Source: Tectiglobus diatomicola
GTDB taxonomy: Bacteria > Pseudomonadota > Alphaproteobacteria > Rhizobiales > Hyphomicrobiaceae
DNA length: 64,000 nt
Reading direction: 5' to 3'
NCBI GenBank assembly: GCA_039583345.1
Contig: JAZDSJ010000011.1
Span: 124,001 to 188,000, forward strand
The translations under genes and the position numbers were made by a program. Below are positions 1 to 9,496 of the stretch, in pieces. The notes beneath the pieces were generated by a model, which made no database searches, was not told the origin of the DNA, and saw nothing but the letters and a program-made list of their open reading frames with translations. Position 1 is the first letter of the stretch; the number at the start of each line of letters is the position of its first letter.

Positions 1-1
1 T

Positions 2-127
2 CTCAAGCCTAAACTCTCGAAACTTGAAATTCCTGCTGAAATAGAGTTTCGCAATGAGTTACCTAAGACACTTATTGGTAAGTTGTCAAAAAAAGATCTT
101 AGATTGCAGACAGAAAACGCTTTATGA
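2..127 (+). CDS. fadD: Long-chain acyl-CoA ligase, C-terminal end (partial)
   Basis: The open frame enters from the left edge and stops at TGA 125-127, leaving about 41 codons. The residues include FRNELPKTLIGKLSKKDL, the conserved C-terminal stretch of AMP-forming acyl-CoA synthetases, in which the lysine of the PKT-x-x-GK motif acts in the adenylation step. The family activates fatty acids to acyl-CoA at the membrane. The rest of the gene lies outside the window, so the exact substrate class cannot be told. The identification rests on this one motif. Confidence 0.75.
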   Translation, partial: LKPKLSKLEIPAEIEFRNELPKTLIGKLSKKDLRLQTENAL

Positions 128-428
128 ATACGGAAAGAAAATAGATATCGTTATTCTTTTAATACGGAAAAAATTTATAATATTAATTAAATAGTGCTAT
201 TGCAAGAATAAATATAGACGTACAGCAAGCAAACTACATCGTGAATTGTAGCCTCAAAAATAGCTTCCAAGACTAATTGAAGTAGATATGAGGGCTATGG
301 AATAACACCTTTAAAGACTTAAATCTAAAGAGCATTTAAGTTGAGCTGCATACTAAAACGTTAAATACACTACCTATTTAACCTGAAGAATTTAATTTAC
401 TAGCATGTGGTGTTTAATTAGTGTTTTT
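128..428. other. Intergenic, AT-rich
   Basis: About 300 bases between the tail of the acyl-CoA ligase (+) and the 3' end of the ABC exporter (-), so the two genes converge. I see no RNA gene, no good terminator hairpin and no gene relic. Confidence 0.5.
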
Positions 429-2282
429 TTATTCCTTCACGCACTGTTCACCAGCTTGCTCCGTTTTGAGTTGTTCATTCCACATGGATGCGTAAAGACC
501 ACCGGCCTTAATCAGCTCGGTGTGCGTACCTTCTTCAACTAGACTTCCTTCGTCAAGAACCAGAATTTTATCAGCATGAATAATGGTTGAAAGGCGATGC
601 GCGATTACTAAGGACGTACATTTTTGTGTAACTAGCTTTAAAGTATCTTGTAAGTCCTTTTCAATCTGACTGTCGAGCGCACTGGTTGCTTCATCAAGTA
701 TCAGTATTTGTGATCCTTTTAGAATAGCTCGAGCAATAGATATGCGTTGTTTTTCTCCACCTGATAATTTTAAGCCTCGCTCGCCTACTAATGATTGATA
801 TCCTAGTGGTAATTCTCGAACAGAACAATCAATCTGTGCTAGACGAGCAGCCTCAAAAACTTCTTCATTTGTCGCGTTTAGACGTCCATAATGTATGTTG
901 TAAAATATGGTATCATTGAACAATACCGTATTCTGGGGTACTATTCCAATAGCTGAGCGTAACGATGCTTGTTGTACATTTACTATGTTTTGGTCGTCGA
1001 TACTTATTTTGCCTTGTAAAACATCATAAAATCGAAATAAAAGGTTAATTATTGTAGATTTTCCAGCTCCAGATGGACCAACTAGAGCTACAAAACTTCC
1101 AGGCTCTATGCTAAATGACAGTTTTTTAAGAACCATTCGTTCAGGATAATAAGCGAAGGAGACATCCTCGAATTTGATTTCTCCTCGCTCTACCTTAAGA
1201 CTTAACGCGTCAGATCGATCTTTGATTTCCGGATTTTGTTCAAGTAGAGCAAACATAGTCTCAAGATCGATTAGACCCTGACGTAATTCGCGATAAACAA
1301 ATCCCATAAAATTCAGAGGCATGTACAACTGTATCATAAGCGCATTGATCATCACAAAGTCACCAACCGTGTGACTACCCCTAAGTACGCCTTGCGCAGC
1401 AAGTAGCATACAAGTAGACATACCAGCAGTAAAAATAAATGCTTGTCCAGAGTTTAAGATGCCAAGTGAATAATAAGTTTGGACAGCAGCTTTTTCGTAA
1501 CGTCTCATTGAGAGATCGAAATGGCGAGCCTCCACTTCTTCGTTCCCGAAATATTTTACCGTTTCAAAATTTAACAGACTATCGATCGCCTTGGTGTTAG
1601 CTTCCGTATCGCTATCGTTCATTTCACGACGTATACCCATACGCCATTCCGTAATTGAAAACGTGAACCAAGTGTAAATCACTACAGTCACAATAATGAC
1701 GATGACATAAGTCCAATTAAAGAAATATAGTAACACTCCCACGATGCAGACAACTTCTAGTATTGTTGGAAAAAAGCTTAGAACGCCTGTTCGCATTATC
1801 AACTCGATAGCTCGAGTTGCTCGCTCAACTACACGGGAAAGGCCACCAATACGAGTTTCAAGATGGAAACGTAATGAGAGTTGATGCAAATGGCGAAATG
1901 TTTTGTTGTTTAGAGAACGTGCAGCATGTTGACCAACGGATGTAAAAAGCACATCTCGAATTTGATTTAGTATCATCACAAGAACTCGACCTACACCGTA
2001 GGAAACAATCAATGCTACAATAATTAAACCAATATTTTCACTATTAAGTGCCTTGGGACCGCTTGAAATCTTAGTAAGTATATCTGTTGCATACTTGTAG
2101 CAAATTGGTACGAAAACTGTAATAATTTTAGCAATTATCAAAAAAACTAATGCTAGAATAACACGAAGGCGCAAATCAGGACGGTTTTTGGGCCAGATAT
2201 AGGGCAATAGATTCTGAACCATAAAGAAGGGAGTCTTTACCTCATTCTTGTTTACAAGTTTAATTGGTGTAGATATGTACAT
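429..2282 (-). CDS. Atm1-like ABC exporter (fused permease and ATPase)
   Basis: A 617-residue half-transporter: an N-terminal six-helix exporter domain (roughly residues 40-340) and a C-terminal ATPase. Walker A GPSGAGKST, Q-loop, signature LSGGEKQR, Walker B ILILDEATSALD and the H-loop are all present. The sequence most resembles the Atm1/HMT1 (ABCB7) subfamily of alphaproteobacteria, which exports glutathione-linked compounds tied to Fe-S biogenesis and heavy-metal tolerance; the substrate here is inferred. A later Met at residue 21 is an alternative start. It stands alone, with long AT-rich gaps on both sides. In a diazotroph with a heavy Fe-S load its retention makes sense. Confidence 0.85.
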   Translation of the reverse strand: MYISTPIKLVNKNEVKTPFFMVQNLLPYIWPKNRPDLRLRVILALVFLIIAKIITVFVPICYKYATDILTKISSGPKALNSENIGLIIVALIVSYGVGRVLVMILNQIRDVLFTSVGQHAARSLNNKTFRHLHQLSLRFHLETRIGGLSRVVERATRAIELIMRTGVLSFFPTILEVVCIVGVLLYFFNWTYVIVIIVTVVIYTWFTFSITEWRMGIRREMNDSDTEANTKAIDSLLNFETVKYFGNEEVEARHFDLSMRRYEKAAVQTYYSLGILNSGQAFIFTAGMSTCMLLAAQGVLRGSHTVGDFVMINALMIQLYMPLNFMGFVYRELRQGLIDLETMFALLEQNPEIKDRSDALSLKVERGEIKFEDVSFAYYPERMVLKKLSFSIEPGSFVALVGPSGAGKSTIINLLFRFYDVLQGKISIDDQNIVNVQQASLRSAIGIVPQNTVLFNDTIFYNIHYGRLNATNEEVFEAARLAQIDCSVRELPLGYQSLVGERGLKLSGGEKQRISIARAILKGSQILILDEATSALDSQIEKDLQDTLKLVTQKCTSLVIAHRLSTIIHADKILVLDEGSLVEEGTHTELIKAGGLYASMWNEQLKTEQAGEQCVKE

Positions 2283-3240
2283 ATGTCTATCCGCTGCCTA
2301 ACTTGCCAAAATTTACACTATAAGTATGCAATAAAATTTCCTCACGCAATAAGTCTTTTTTGAAAAGTTTGATTAGATTTGAATAGCAAGCAGAGAATTA
2401 GTTTCCCATAGTATGTCTACGAATTTCTTATTCTTAAGTGCATTAATGACTAATTTTAATACAGGAGTCTAAAGCCATTTTAAAATGAATTAAACCTGCA
2501 AGCGATATGTTCATTCTGTCGCGATTAACTATAAATGTGCGTTAAAGATGTTAGAAAAAGAAACTTCTATTTTATTATTTAGGCTATATTTAAATGCATC
2601 ACTTATACCTAGTAGGTACGCTAAAATATCGAATTTGCATAATCTGGATATAGCCTACTTCGTTAGAAGTATAGAGGGTTACTGGATACTGACCACACTT
2701 TTGTTGAAAGCTCCAGTAAGTGTAACTAGGGTTTGGAAATTAGGCACTTAATTAATCCACACATTTATTAATTGTGATGTAGTTATAATAACTTGTCTCA
2801 CTGAATATACAGCAAATCTAAAGATATTGGAGTACAACATATGCGTAAATTGAGGAGGGTGTAGATTTAAGTTAAGTCTCTGAGATTATAGCGTAAAAAT
2901 GTTTATAGTAGTTTTTGTTTTCAAGGCTACGTATAGCCTTAATTGATTGTTCTCTTAATAAGGTAAAACTTTTAATTATTACAATATGGTACACACCCCA
3001 CAATTACTTACATCAAATTAAATATCAGCGCGAAAATCTTTCGTTATGGTATTTGATAGATTTACCTGATTAATACGACCGTGATGTTCCACTAACAATT
3101 AAAAGTAGATGCATGTAAAATCTAAGTTATGTTCTTTTAATTTTATTAACTCTACTTTACTGGTAAGTGCTTCTATGGAGCTTTGATATCAAGATTGCTC
3201 TTTATAATAAATAGTATTGGGTAGGGATTTTATAGAACAA
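2283..3240. other. Long AT-rich gap
   Basis: About 960 bases between the divergently oriented ABC exporter and cobW. A 67-codon open frame at 2548-2751 has no recognisable family and poor initiation context, so I do not call it. No tRNA-like fold or riboswitch consensus was seen. It probably holds eroded DNA plus the cobW promoter. Confidence 0.45.
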
Positions 3241-4260
3241 ATGAAAACTCGAACACCGGTAACAATTATCACTGGCATGCTAGGAGCTGGTAAAACAACC
3301 TTGATCAATAATTTACTGGCAAAAATTAGTAGTGAGAAAATCGCTATCATTATTAACGAATTCGGAAATGTAGGAGTTGACGGCACATTACTTGCTGAGA
3401 ATAAGCAAGAGGATATTATAGAACTCACAAGTGGTTGCATTTGTTGTACAGTTATGGATGACTTAATTCCAATAATGGAAAGGCTCCTTACTCAAGAATC
3501 GGCACCTGATCACATCATAATTGAAACATCTGGTCTGACGCTTCCAAAGCCATTAGTTCAAGCTTTGAGGTGGCCCCAGATGCGATCACGAGTAGTGTTA
3601 AACGGTGTTATAGTTATCGTTGATGTATTTACAATATTAGATCTTTTAGACGCTAAAGAAGCGGCTTTTTTTGAAACGCGCAAGCAGATCAAAGGAAGTT
3701 TTAAGCATTATAGTTCGCTCTATAAGATTTTTAAAGATCAACTTTCTTGCGCTGATTTGATTGTGTTAAATAAGCATGAACTTCTGCTTGATAGCAGTAT
3801 TGAGAATATTGATCAACTTATTAAATCTGAAAAAAAGCCAGGTGTACAATTAATAAAAAGTGTTCATGGTAACATTCCATCGGAGTTGATTATGTCCAAT
3901 AGCATTGGAGTAAAAAACAATATTGGTGTCAACCATATGGATCACAATCATGATACACACGCACATGATGAATTTAAGTCTGTATCAGTTAATATTCCAT
4001 CTGCTATAAATCAGCAAGTTGTTGAACGGGTCGTAGCCGAAGTGGTAAAGGATTACGGGATTTTACGCGTGAAAGGCTTTGCAGTTATTGAAGGTAAGTC
4101 CATGCGATTAATAGTGCAAGCCGTAGGGCCCCGTGTTCAAACTTATTTTGATTGTCACTGGACTGATCTTGAGCAGAAAAAAGGTTACCTTGTTCTTATT
4201 GGTCAAAAAGGGCTTGATCGTGGAGCAATAGCAAGCGCCCTTCATAAGGCTCTTAGATGA
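3241..4260 (+). CDS. cobW: CobW-type GTPase / metallochaperone
   Basis: A 339-residue G3E GTPase counted from the ATG at 3241; an in-frame TTG at 3217 would add eight residues. The P-loop GMLGAGKTT lies near residues 11-19, the family CxCC metal motif appears as GCICC, and LNKHE stands for the G4 element. A histidine-rich stretch (DHNHDTHAHDE) lies near residue 240, as in metal-handling CobW proteins, and the C-terminal CobW domain follows. CobW is placed in aerobic cobalamin synthesis and is thought to deliver Co2+ to the CobNST chelatase. It lies directly upstream of cobN and cobO on the same strand, which supports that role. Confidence 0.9.
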   Translation: MKTRTPVTIITGMLGAGKTTLINNLLAKISSEKIAIIINEFGNVGVDGTLLAENKQEDIIELTSGCICCTVMDDLIPIMERLLTQESAPDHIIIETSGLTLPKPLVQALRWPQMRSRVVLNGVIVIVDVFTILDLLDAKEAAFFETRKQIKGSFKHYSSLYKIFKDQLSCADLIVLNKHELLLDSSIENIDQLIKSEKKPGVQLIKSVHGNIPSELIMSNSIGVKNNIGVNHMDHNHDTHAHDEFKSVSVNIPSAINQQVVERVVAEVVKDYGILRVKGFAVIEGKSMRLIVQAVGPRVQTYFDCHWTDLEQKKGYLVLIGQKGLDRGAIASALHKALR

Positions 4261-4272
4261 TAAATAAAAAAG

Positions 4273-4322
4273 ATTTGAGCTATAATAATTTGATTCTAGA
4301 ATCTATTATTTTCATCTCAAAT
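4273..4322 (+). terminator. Possible hairpin after cobW
   Basis: The arms ATTTGAG (4273-4279) and CTCAAAT (4316-4322) enclose the perfect palindrome GATTCTAGAATC (4292-4303). It sits just past the cobW stop. No clear U-tract follows, so termination is uncertain, and AT-rich DNA gives such pairings by chance. Confidence 0.3.
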
Positions 4323-4478
4323 GCGTGTAGCTGTATCCACTAATTCATATGATGATATTTTGTTAGAGTATATTAAGAGCTGTAAGCTCTGTATTATATT
4401 TGATTTTCTTTTATTAAACGCGATCGAAATACCTATGTCATAGTGTTGACAAAGAGTTTTTTATTGGATTAGCACATT

Positions 4479-4495
4479 CACTGCGTCATGCAGTG
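4479..4495 (+). promoter_or_regulatory. Small hairpin in the cobN leader
   Basis: CACTGC, a five-base loop, then GCAGTG, about 60 bases before the cobN start. It could be a leader structure or an operator. I looked for a cobalamin riboswitch B12-box in this leader and did not find one. Confidence 0.3.
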
Positions 4496-4555
4496 CAGTG
4501 TGTGGCTTAACTATCTTCAAGGCGTACTTGCGCTTCGATAAAGGAGGTTTGCAGT

Positions 4556-7500
4556 TTGCACTTACTAGCTTTACAGACAGGTGAAATAAAAGATGGAGAT
4601 GAGCCGCGCGACTTACAACAATCACCAGGAGACGTTGTCGTTTTATCAGCTGCAGATACAGAACTCGGACTACTTGCAGCAGCGCATTGTGCACAACAAA
4701 AAACTGGCAGCCTTTTACAATTACGCCTCGCAAATATACTGCACTTAAAACATAATTTCTCAATTGATCTTTATACTGAAAAGACACTTTTTGGCACTAA
4801 ATTGGTAGTACTACGTTTACTTGGAGGTAAGGGATACTGGCCTTATGGTGTTGAGCGTTTAGTTGAGCTAGCTTCTGCTGGTACTTTTGAACTGGCTGTT
4901 TTGCCGGGTGATGATAAACCTGATGCTTCGCTTGCTGGTTTGTCTACAGTTCCGGAAAATATTTGTTCTGCGCTTTGGCATTTGTTATCTGAAGGAGGTC
5001 AACATAACGCTGGTTTATTTCTTGATGGGATTGCTCAATACCTAAAAGGAGAAAAAGAAATTCCGATCCCACGACCAGTTTTGCGTGCTGGTCTTTACGA
5101 TCGCACAATGAAAAATGTAGTGTTAGGTTCACCTAAAGTTTGTATCATTTTCTATCGTGCTTTGATGCAATCCGGTGATCTTGAAGGTATAGATCTATTG
5201 ATGAATGATCTCGTACGTGAGGGTCTAACGCCTTTAGCTATATATGCCGCTAGTTTACGTGATCCGGTTTGCGCTGAAACGGTCATAAGGCTTTTGCGCA
5301 ACTCAAAACCGTCGGTTATTTTAAACACAACAGCCTTTAATACATCTCAGCCAGGTCAATTCCCAACGGGGGGATTGCTAGCTGAATTCGGAGTACCTGT
5401 TTTACAGATTGTTCTGTCGAGTGGAACTAAAACTTCTTGGCAGTCCGGAACGCGTGGTCTTTCTGCACAAGATATTGCCATGCATGTAGCGCTACCTGAG
5501 ATCGATGGACGACTTTTGACAAATGCAGTTTCATTCAAAGCTGATGCAATTTATGATGCAGCTACCGAGTACGTAAAAGTTCGTGCTAAAGCCGTACCAG
5601 ACCGAGTTGCACAAGTTGTTAAACAGGTAAAAGCCTGGTCGATATTGCAGCATATTCCCAGAAATAAAAAAAAAGTTGCAATTGTTCTCGCAAATTATCC
5701 CAATCGTGATGCCCGTCTTGCCAACGGGGTTGGGCTTGATACACCAGCTAGTACAATCAACTTGCTACAAGCTATGTCCCGTGCCGGTTATTCGCTGCAG
5801 AATATACCGGAAAATGGTAATTCTCTGATGGAACACCTCAAACGTGGACCAACGAATGATACCTTTAAAAATCGTAAAATTCGTGAAAGACTTTCTCTTA
5901 CATTATACCGCGATTTGTTTTCTAAACTACCTGATGACGTGCGTTTGTCCGTTGAAGCGCGCTGGCACAAGGCTGAAGATGACCCATCGTGCATAAATGG
6001 TGAATTCCTCATTCCTGCTACATATTTTGGAAATGTAATTGTTACAATACAGCCTGCTAGGGGATATAACATAGATCCCAAGTCTACATACCATGATCCT
6101 TCTTTAGTACCACCACACCGTTATCTAGCATTTTATTTCTGGCTTCGTTATAAGGCAGGCGTTCATGCTGTTATACATCTCGGGAAACATGGAAATCTAG
6201 AATGGCTTCCAGGTAAAGCGTTGGCTCTTTCTGAGAATTGTTTTCCTGAGGTTGCACTTGGGGCACTACCTAACATCTATCCTTTTATTGTAAATGATCC
6301 TGGGGAAGGTAGCCAGGCGAAGCGCCGGACATCTGCTGTAATCATTGATCATTTGATGCCTGCTATGACTCGCGCAGAAAGCTATGGACCAATAACAGAA
6401 CTTGAAGCACTAATTGATGAATTTCATGAAGCCACTGGGGTTGATGAGTCACGGCGAAAATTATTAGAAACTAGAATTATAGATGCTTCTGTACGCTTAG
6501 GTCTCGATAAAGATTGTGGTTTTAATAGCAAACAAGGTGGTTCAGAGATGTTGCAGTTAATAGATAATCACATATGCGATATCAAAGAGCTACAAATTCG
6601 TGACGGCCTGCATACACTTGGGACTGTACCTACTGGCCGTGCTAGAACGGATACTCTTGTGGCTATAGCGCGGTTGCAACGCGGTAATTCTATTGGTCGA
6701 AATGCCTCGATATTGCAGGCTTTGACAAATGATCTTGGCTTAAATGACTTCAATCCATTAGACACTGAATCGGCAAAAAGTTGGAGAGGAGATAAACCAC
6801 AGCACCTCATGCAGGTTTCTTCTGAAACTTGGCGGACAGCGGGCGATACCATTGAGCGTTTGGAGATGCTTGCAGCCGCGCTTATTGCGGGTGAAATCAA
6901 GCCTGAGCCGGGATGGACCCAGACACACCTTGTGCTACAGTGGATAGCTGAAGAATTGGCACCAAGTCTTGATAAATCTGGAGATCGAGAGTTAGACGGA
7001 ATCTTGCGTGCATTAGATGGTTTGTTTGTATATCCTGGCCCTTCGGGTGCTCCGACGCGAGGGCGTCCAGATGTGCTACCAACAGGACGAAATTTTTTTT
7101 CGTTAGATAGCCGGACTCTTCCGACACGTGCTGCCTGGGAGTTAGGATTTAAATCAGCTGAACGAGTTATTGATCGTTATTGTCAAGATCATGGAGATTG
7201 GCCAAGAGCTATTGCTATAAGTGCATGGGGTACGTCTAACATGCGTACTGGTGGCGACGATATTGCTCAAGCTCTTGCACTGATGGGGGTGTGCCCAAAC
7301 TGGGAGGTGGCCTCAGGTCGTGTTACAGGTTTCGAAATAATATCATTAGCGAAACTCGGCCGGCCACGTGTTGATGTGACTTTTCGGATGTCTGGTTTTT
7401 TTCGTGATGCGTTTCCAGCGCAAATAGATCTACTGTATAGTGCCGTTCAGGCAGTTGCAGGCTTGGATGAATCTGATAGAGATAATCCGCTTGCTGAGCA

Positions 7501-8275
7501 CACTAAAAAAGATACTCTACGCTTGTGTCGTGACGGTTTGAGTGAGCCAGCAGCCTGGCGGCAGGCGACAAACCGTATTTTTGGCAGCATGCCAGGTGCT
7601 TATGGAGCAGGATTACAAGCACTAATAGACGAAAAAATTTGGAATGACGAGAAAGATCTTGCAGATGCCTATATTACCTGGGGACATTATGTTTATGGTG
7701 GTGGTCAGGAAGGGTTGGCGGATCGTGATGGATTTAAAAGACGTGTCGCTAGTATAAACGCAGTTTTACATAATCAGGATAACCGCGAGCACGATTTGCT
7801 CGACAGCGATGATTACTATCAATTTGTTGGCGGACTTACAGTAACCGCTAAGGTTCTGGCCGGAAAAACTGTGCCGGTTTATTTTAATGATCATTCCCGT
7901 CCAACTCGTCCCTTAGTCCGAGTTTTAGAAGAGGAGATCGGTCGTGTGGTGCGTGGTCGTGCGGTTAATCCAAAGTGGCTTTCAGGCATTATGCGTCATG
8001 GTTATAAAGGTGCTTTTGAGATTGCAGCCACGGTAGATTATCTTTTTTCTTTTGCAGCTACAACTAATGCTGTTGGAAATCATCATTTTGATGCCCTCTA
8101 TGATGCCTACTTAGGAGATGAAGAAGTACGCAATTTTCTAAATAAGAATAATCAGGATGCGTTACGTGAGATTGCTGAAAAATTTAAAGAAGCCATTGAA
8201 CGAAAACTTTGGTCTCCTAGACGTAACAGCATCCCCGATCTGCTTGCACAACTAACGGAACTCAAAACAAATTAA
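4556..8275 (+). CDS. cobN: Cobaltochelatase subunit CobN
   Basis: A 1239-residue protein, full length for CobN. This is the large subunit of the ATP-dependent aerobic cobaltochelatase, which inserts Co2+ into hydrogenobyrinic acid a,c-diamide together with CobS and CobT (not in this window). The start is a TTG at 4556 with a very strong Shine-Dalgarno, AAGGAGG at 4541-4547, and the N-terminus MHLLALQTG fits the family. The CobN/magnesium-chelatase H core is visible, including HLGKHGNLEWLPGKALALS near residue 540 and the NDHSRPTRPL segment near the C-terminus. The frame is intact in a genome with much decay, so purifying selection on B12 synthesis is likely. Confidence 0.95.
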   Translation: MHLLALQTGEIKDGDEPRDLQQSPGDVVVLSAADTELGLLAAAHCAQQKTGSLLQLRLANILHLKHNFSIDLYTEKTLFGTKLVVLRLLGGKGYWPYGVERLVELASAGTFELAVLPGDDKPDASLAGLSTVPENICSALWHLLSEGGQHNAGLFLDGIAQYLKGEKEIPIPRPVLRAGLYDRTMKNVVLGSPKVCIIFYRALMQSGDLEGIDLLMNDLVREGLTPLAIYAASLRDPVCAETVIRLLRNSKPSVILNTTAFNTSQPGQFPTGGLLAEFGVPVLQIVLSSGTKTSWQSGTRGLSAQDIAMHVALPEIDGRLLTNAVSFKADAIYDAATEYVKVRAKAVPDRVAQVVKQVKAWSILQHIPRNKKKVAIVLANYPNRDARLANGVGLDTPASTINLLQAMSRAGYSLQNIPENGNSLMEHLKRGPTNDTFKNRKIRERLSLTLYRDLFSKLPDDVRLSVEARWHKAEDDPSCINGEFLIPATYFGNVIVTIQPARGYNIDPKSTYHDPSLVPPHRYLAFYFWLRYKAGVHAVIHLGKHGNLEWLPGKALALSENCFPEVALGALPNIYPFIVNDPGEGSQAKRRTSAVIIDHLMPAMTRAESYGPITELEALIDEFHEATGVDESRRKLLETRIIDASVRLGLDKDCGFNSKQGGSEMLQLIDNHICDIKELQIRDGLHTLGTVPTGRARTDTLVAIARLQRGNSIGRNASILQALTNDLGLNDFNPLDTESAKSWRGDKPQHLMQVSSETWRTAGDTIERLEMLAAALIAGEIKPEPGWTQTHLVLQWIAEELAPSLDKSGDRELDGILRALDGLFVYPGPSGAPTRGRPDVLPTGRNFFSLDSRTLPTRAAWELGFKSAERVIDRYCQDHGDWPRAIAISAWGTSNMRTGGDDIAQALALMGVCPNWEVASGRVTGFEIISLAKLGRPRVDVTFRMSGFFRDAFPAQIDLLYSAVQAVAGLDESDRDNPLAEHTKKDTLRLCRDGLSEPAAWRQATNRIFGSMPGAYGAGLQALIDEKIWNDEKDLADAYITWGHYVYGGGQEGLADRDGFKRRVASINAVLHNQDNREHDLLDSDDYYQFVGGLTVTAKVLAGKTVPVYFNDHSRPTRPLVRVLEEEIGRVVRGRAVNPKWLSGIMRHGYKGAFEIAATVDYLFSFAATTNAVGNHHFDALYDAYLGDEEVRNFLNKNNQDALREIAEKFKEAIERKLWSPRRNSIPDLLAQLTELKTN

Positions 8276-8330
8276 TGAATTCAGCTCATTAAATATTTTG
8301 AATTTTTCCTTATAATATTGAGGAATTAAT

Positions 8331-8972
8331 ATGATTGATAAAGACAGTTTAGACTTCACAATACTAGATGAAACAGAAAATTCTTATTCGAAAAAAATGT
8401 CCTTAAAAAAACCTTTACGTGATCATGTCATGTCTAGAAAAACAATACAGAAAGGACTTTTGATCGTTTGCACAGGGGAGGGTAAAGGAAAATCAACATC
8501 AGCGTTTGGTATGATATTTCGTGCAATCGCTCATAATATACCTTCGGCTGTAGTCCAGTTCATTAAAGGTGGTATGGAGACTGGTGAGCGTAACCTAATT
8601 ACAAAACATTTCTCGCATTTATGTCAGTTTCACACTATGGGAGAAGGGTTTACCTGGGAAACGCAAGATCCGCAACGTGATATTACCTATGCGAATGAAG
8701 CGTGGGAAAAAGCACAAATGCTAATCTGTGACCCGAAAATTAAAATTGTTTTACTTGATGAGTTGAGTATTGCCGTACGCTACAATTATATTGATGTAGA
8801 TGGAATACTGTCCTTTCTAAAAAATAAAAAACCGTACGATACTCATGTTATAATTACGGGGCGTAACGCGCACAAAAGTGTTATTGACATGGCAGATTTA
8901 GCAACGGAGATGAAATTGCTAAAACACCCATTTCGTTCCGGCATCAAAGCGCAGGCTGGCATTGATTTTTAA
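8331..8972 (+). CDS. cobO: Cob(I)yrinic acid a,c-diamide adenosyltransferase
   Basis: A 213-residue CobO/BtuR family protein that transfers the adenosyl group from ATP to cob(I)yrinic acid a,c-diamide, the step after cobalt insertion. The P-loop GEGKGKST lies near residue 49, followed by VVQFIKGG and the LLDELSIAV Walker-B-like segment. A GAGGA ribosome site stands before the ATG at 8331. The N-terminal 40 residues are poorly conserved, as is usual. It lies 55 bases after cobN, so cobW-cobN-cobO may be read together, in the order common in Rhizobiales. Confidence 0.92.
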   Translation: MIDKDSLDFTILDETENSYSKKMSLKKPLRDHVMSRKTIQKGLLIVCTGEGKGKSTSAFGMIFRAIAHNIPSAVVQFIKGGMETGERNLITKHFSHLCQFHTMGEGFTWETQDPQRDITYANEAWEKAQMLICDPKIKIVLLDELSIAVRYNYIDVDGILSFLKNKKPYDTHVIITGRNAHKSVIDMADLATEMKLLKHPFRSGIKAQAGIDF

Positions 8973-9022
8973 ATTTAAGCTTTTGAAACTCATCCTTCAA
9001 TCAGGAACTAACAATTTTTTAA

Positions 9023-9041
9023 AGGCGGTTTAAATCCGCCT
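9023..9041. terminator. Hairpin between cobO and fliJ
   Basis: AGGCGG, a seven-base loop, then CCGCCT, between two convergent genes. It is the only GC-rich stem in the gap, so a shared bidirectional terminator is plausible. The flanking T and A runs are short. Confidence 0.45.
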
Positions 9042-9136
9042 GTTCTAAGCTTAAAAGGTTTAAAGATAATTATTTAATTATGTTGTATAATGTGATGCCC
9101 ACAATATAAGTGCCTTCGTTCAATTTAAAAATACAT

Positions 9137-9496
9137 TCATGCTGGAGTGCTGATAAATCCCCTGTATCGATTGTTTCTAAATGATGACCTGGCACGTTCG
9201 ATTTCAGCTAAAATTTGATTGTGTTCAACAATAGTTCTATCCAGCTTTACTTTTAGATCATTTATGGATGACTGTAAATTAGCTCGACGTTGTAATGCTG
9301 CGCGCGCGTAAGTAGAATATGCAAAGTGAGACATATCAAAAACACCAGTCCTCTTTTCCTCTGCAACAACCTGACGAGCTAATTCCTCTGCCATTTGATG
9401 AAACTCATTGAGCATTTGTTGCAGTGTTTTTATCTCTACAGATTTTGCCTCTGCATCAAAAAGCTTTGTATTGTGTAGTGAGTCACGAACCTTCAT
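9137..9496 (-). CDS. fliJ: FliJ-like flagellar export chaperone (orphan)
   Basis: A 119-residue, largely coiled-coil protein. The segment DMSHFAYSTYARAALQRR (residues ~54-71) matches the rhizobial FliJ family found beside ctrA. FliJ normally works with the FliI ATPase in flagellar type III export in the cytoplasm. Here no fliI or other flagellar gene is present in the window; the DNA upstream is empty AT-rich sequence. The ORF itself is undamaged. Either other flagellar genes lie elsewhere, or this is a survivor of a lost flagellar set. The neighbourhood with ctrA supports the family call. Confidence 0.75.
   Translation of the reverse strand: MKVRDSLHNTKLFDAEAKSVEIKTLQQMLNEFHQMAEELARQVVAEEKRTGVFDMSHFAYSTYARAALQRRANLQSSINDLKVKLDRTIVEHNQILAEIERARSSFRNNRYRGFISTPA

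Noticed and set aside
2548..2751. 67-codon open frame in the gap before cobW
   Set aside because: AT-rich, no ribosome site, no family motif; expected by chance.
4261..4555. Possible cobalamin riboswitch before cobN
   Set aside because: No B12-box and no GCCACTG element; only small hairpins were found.
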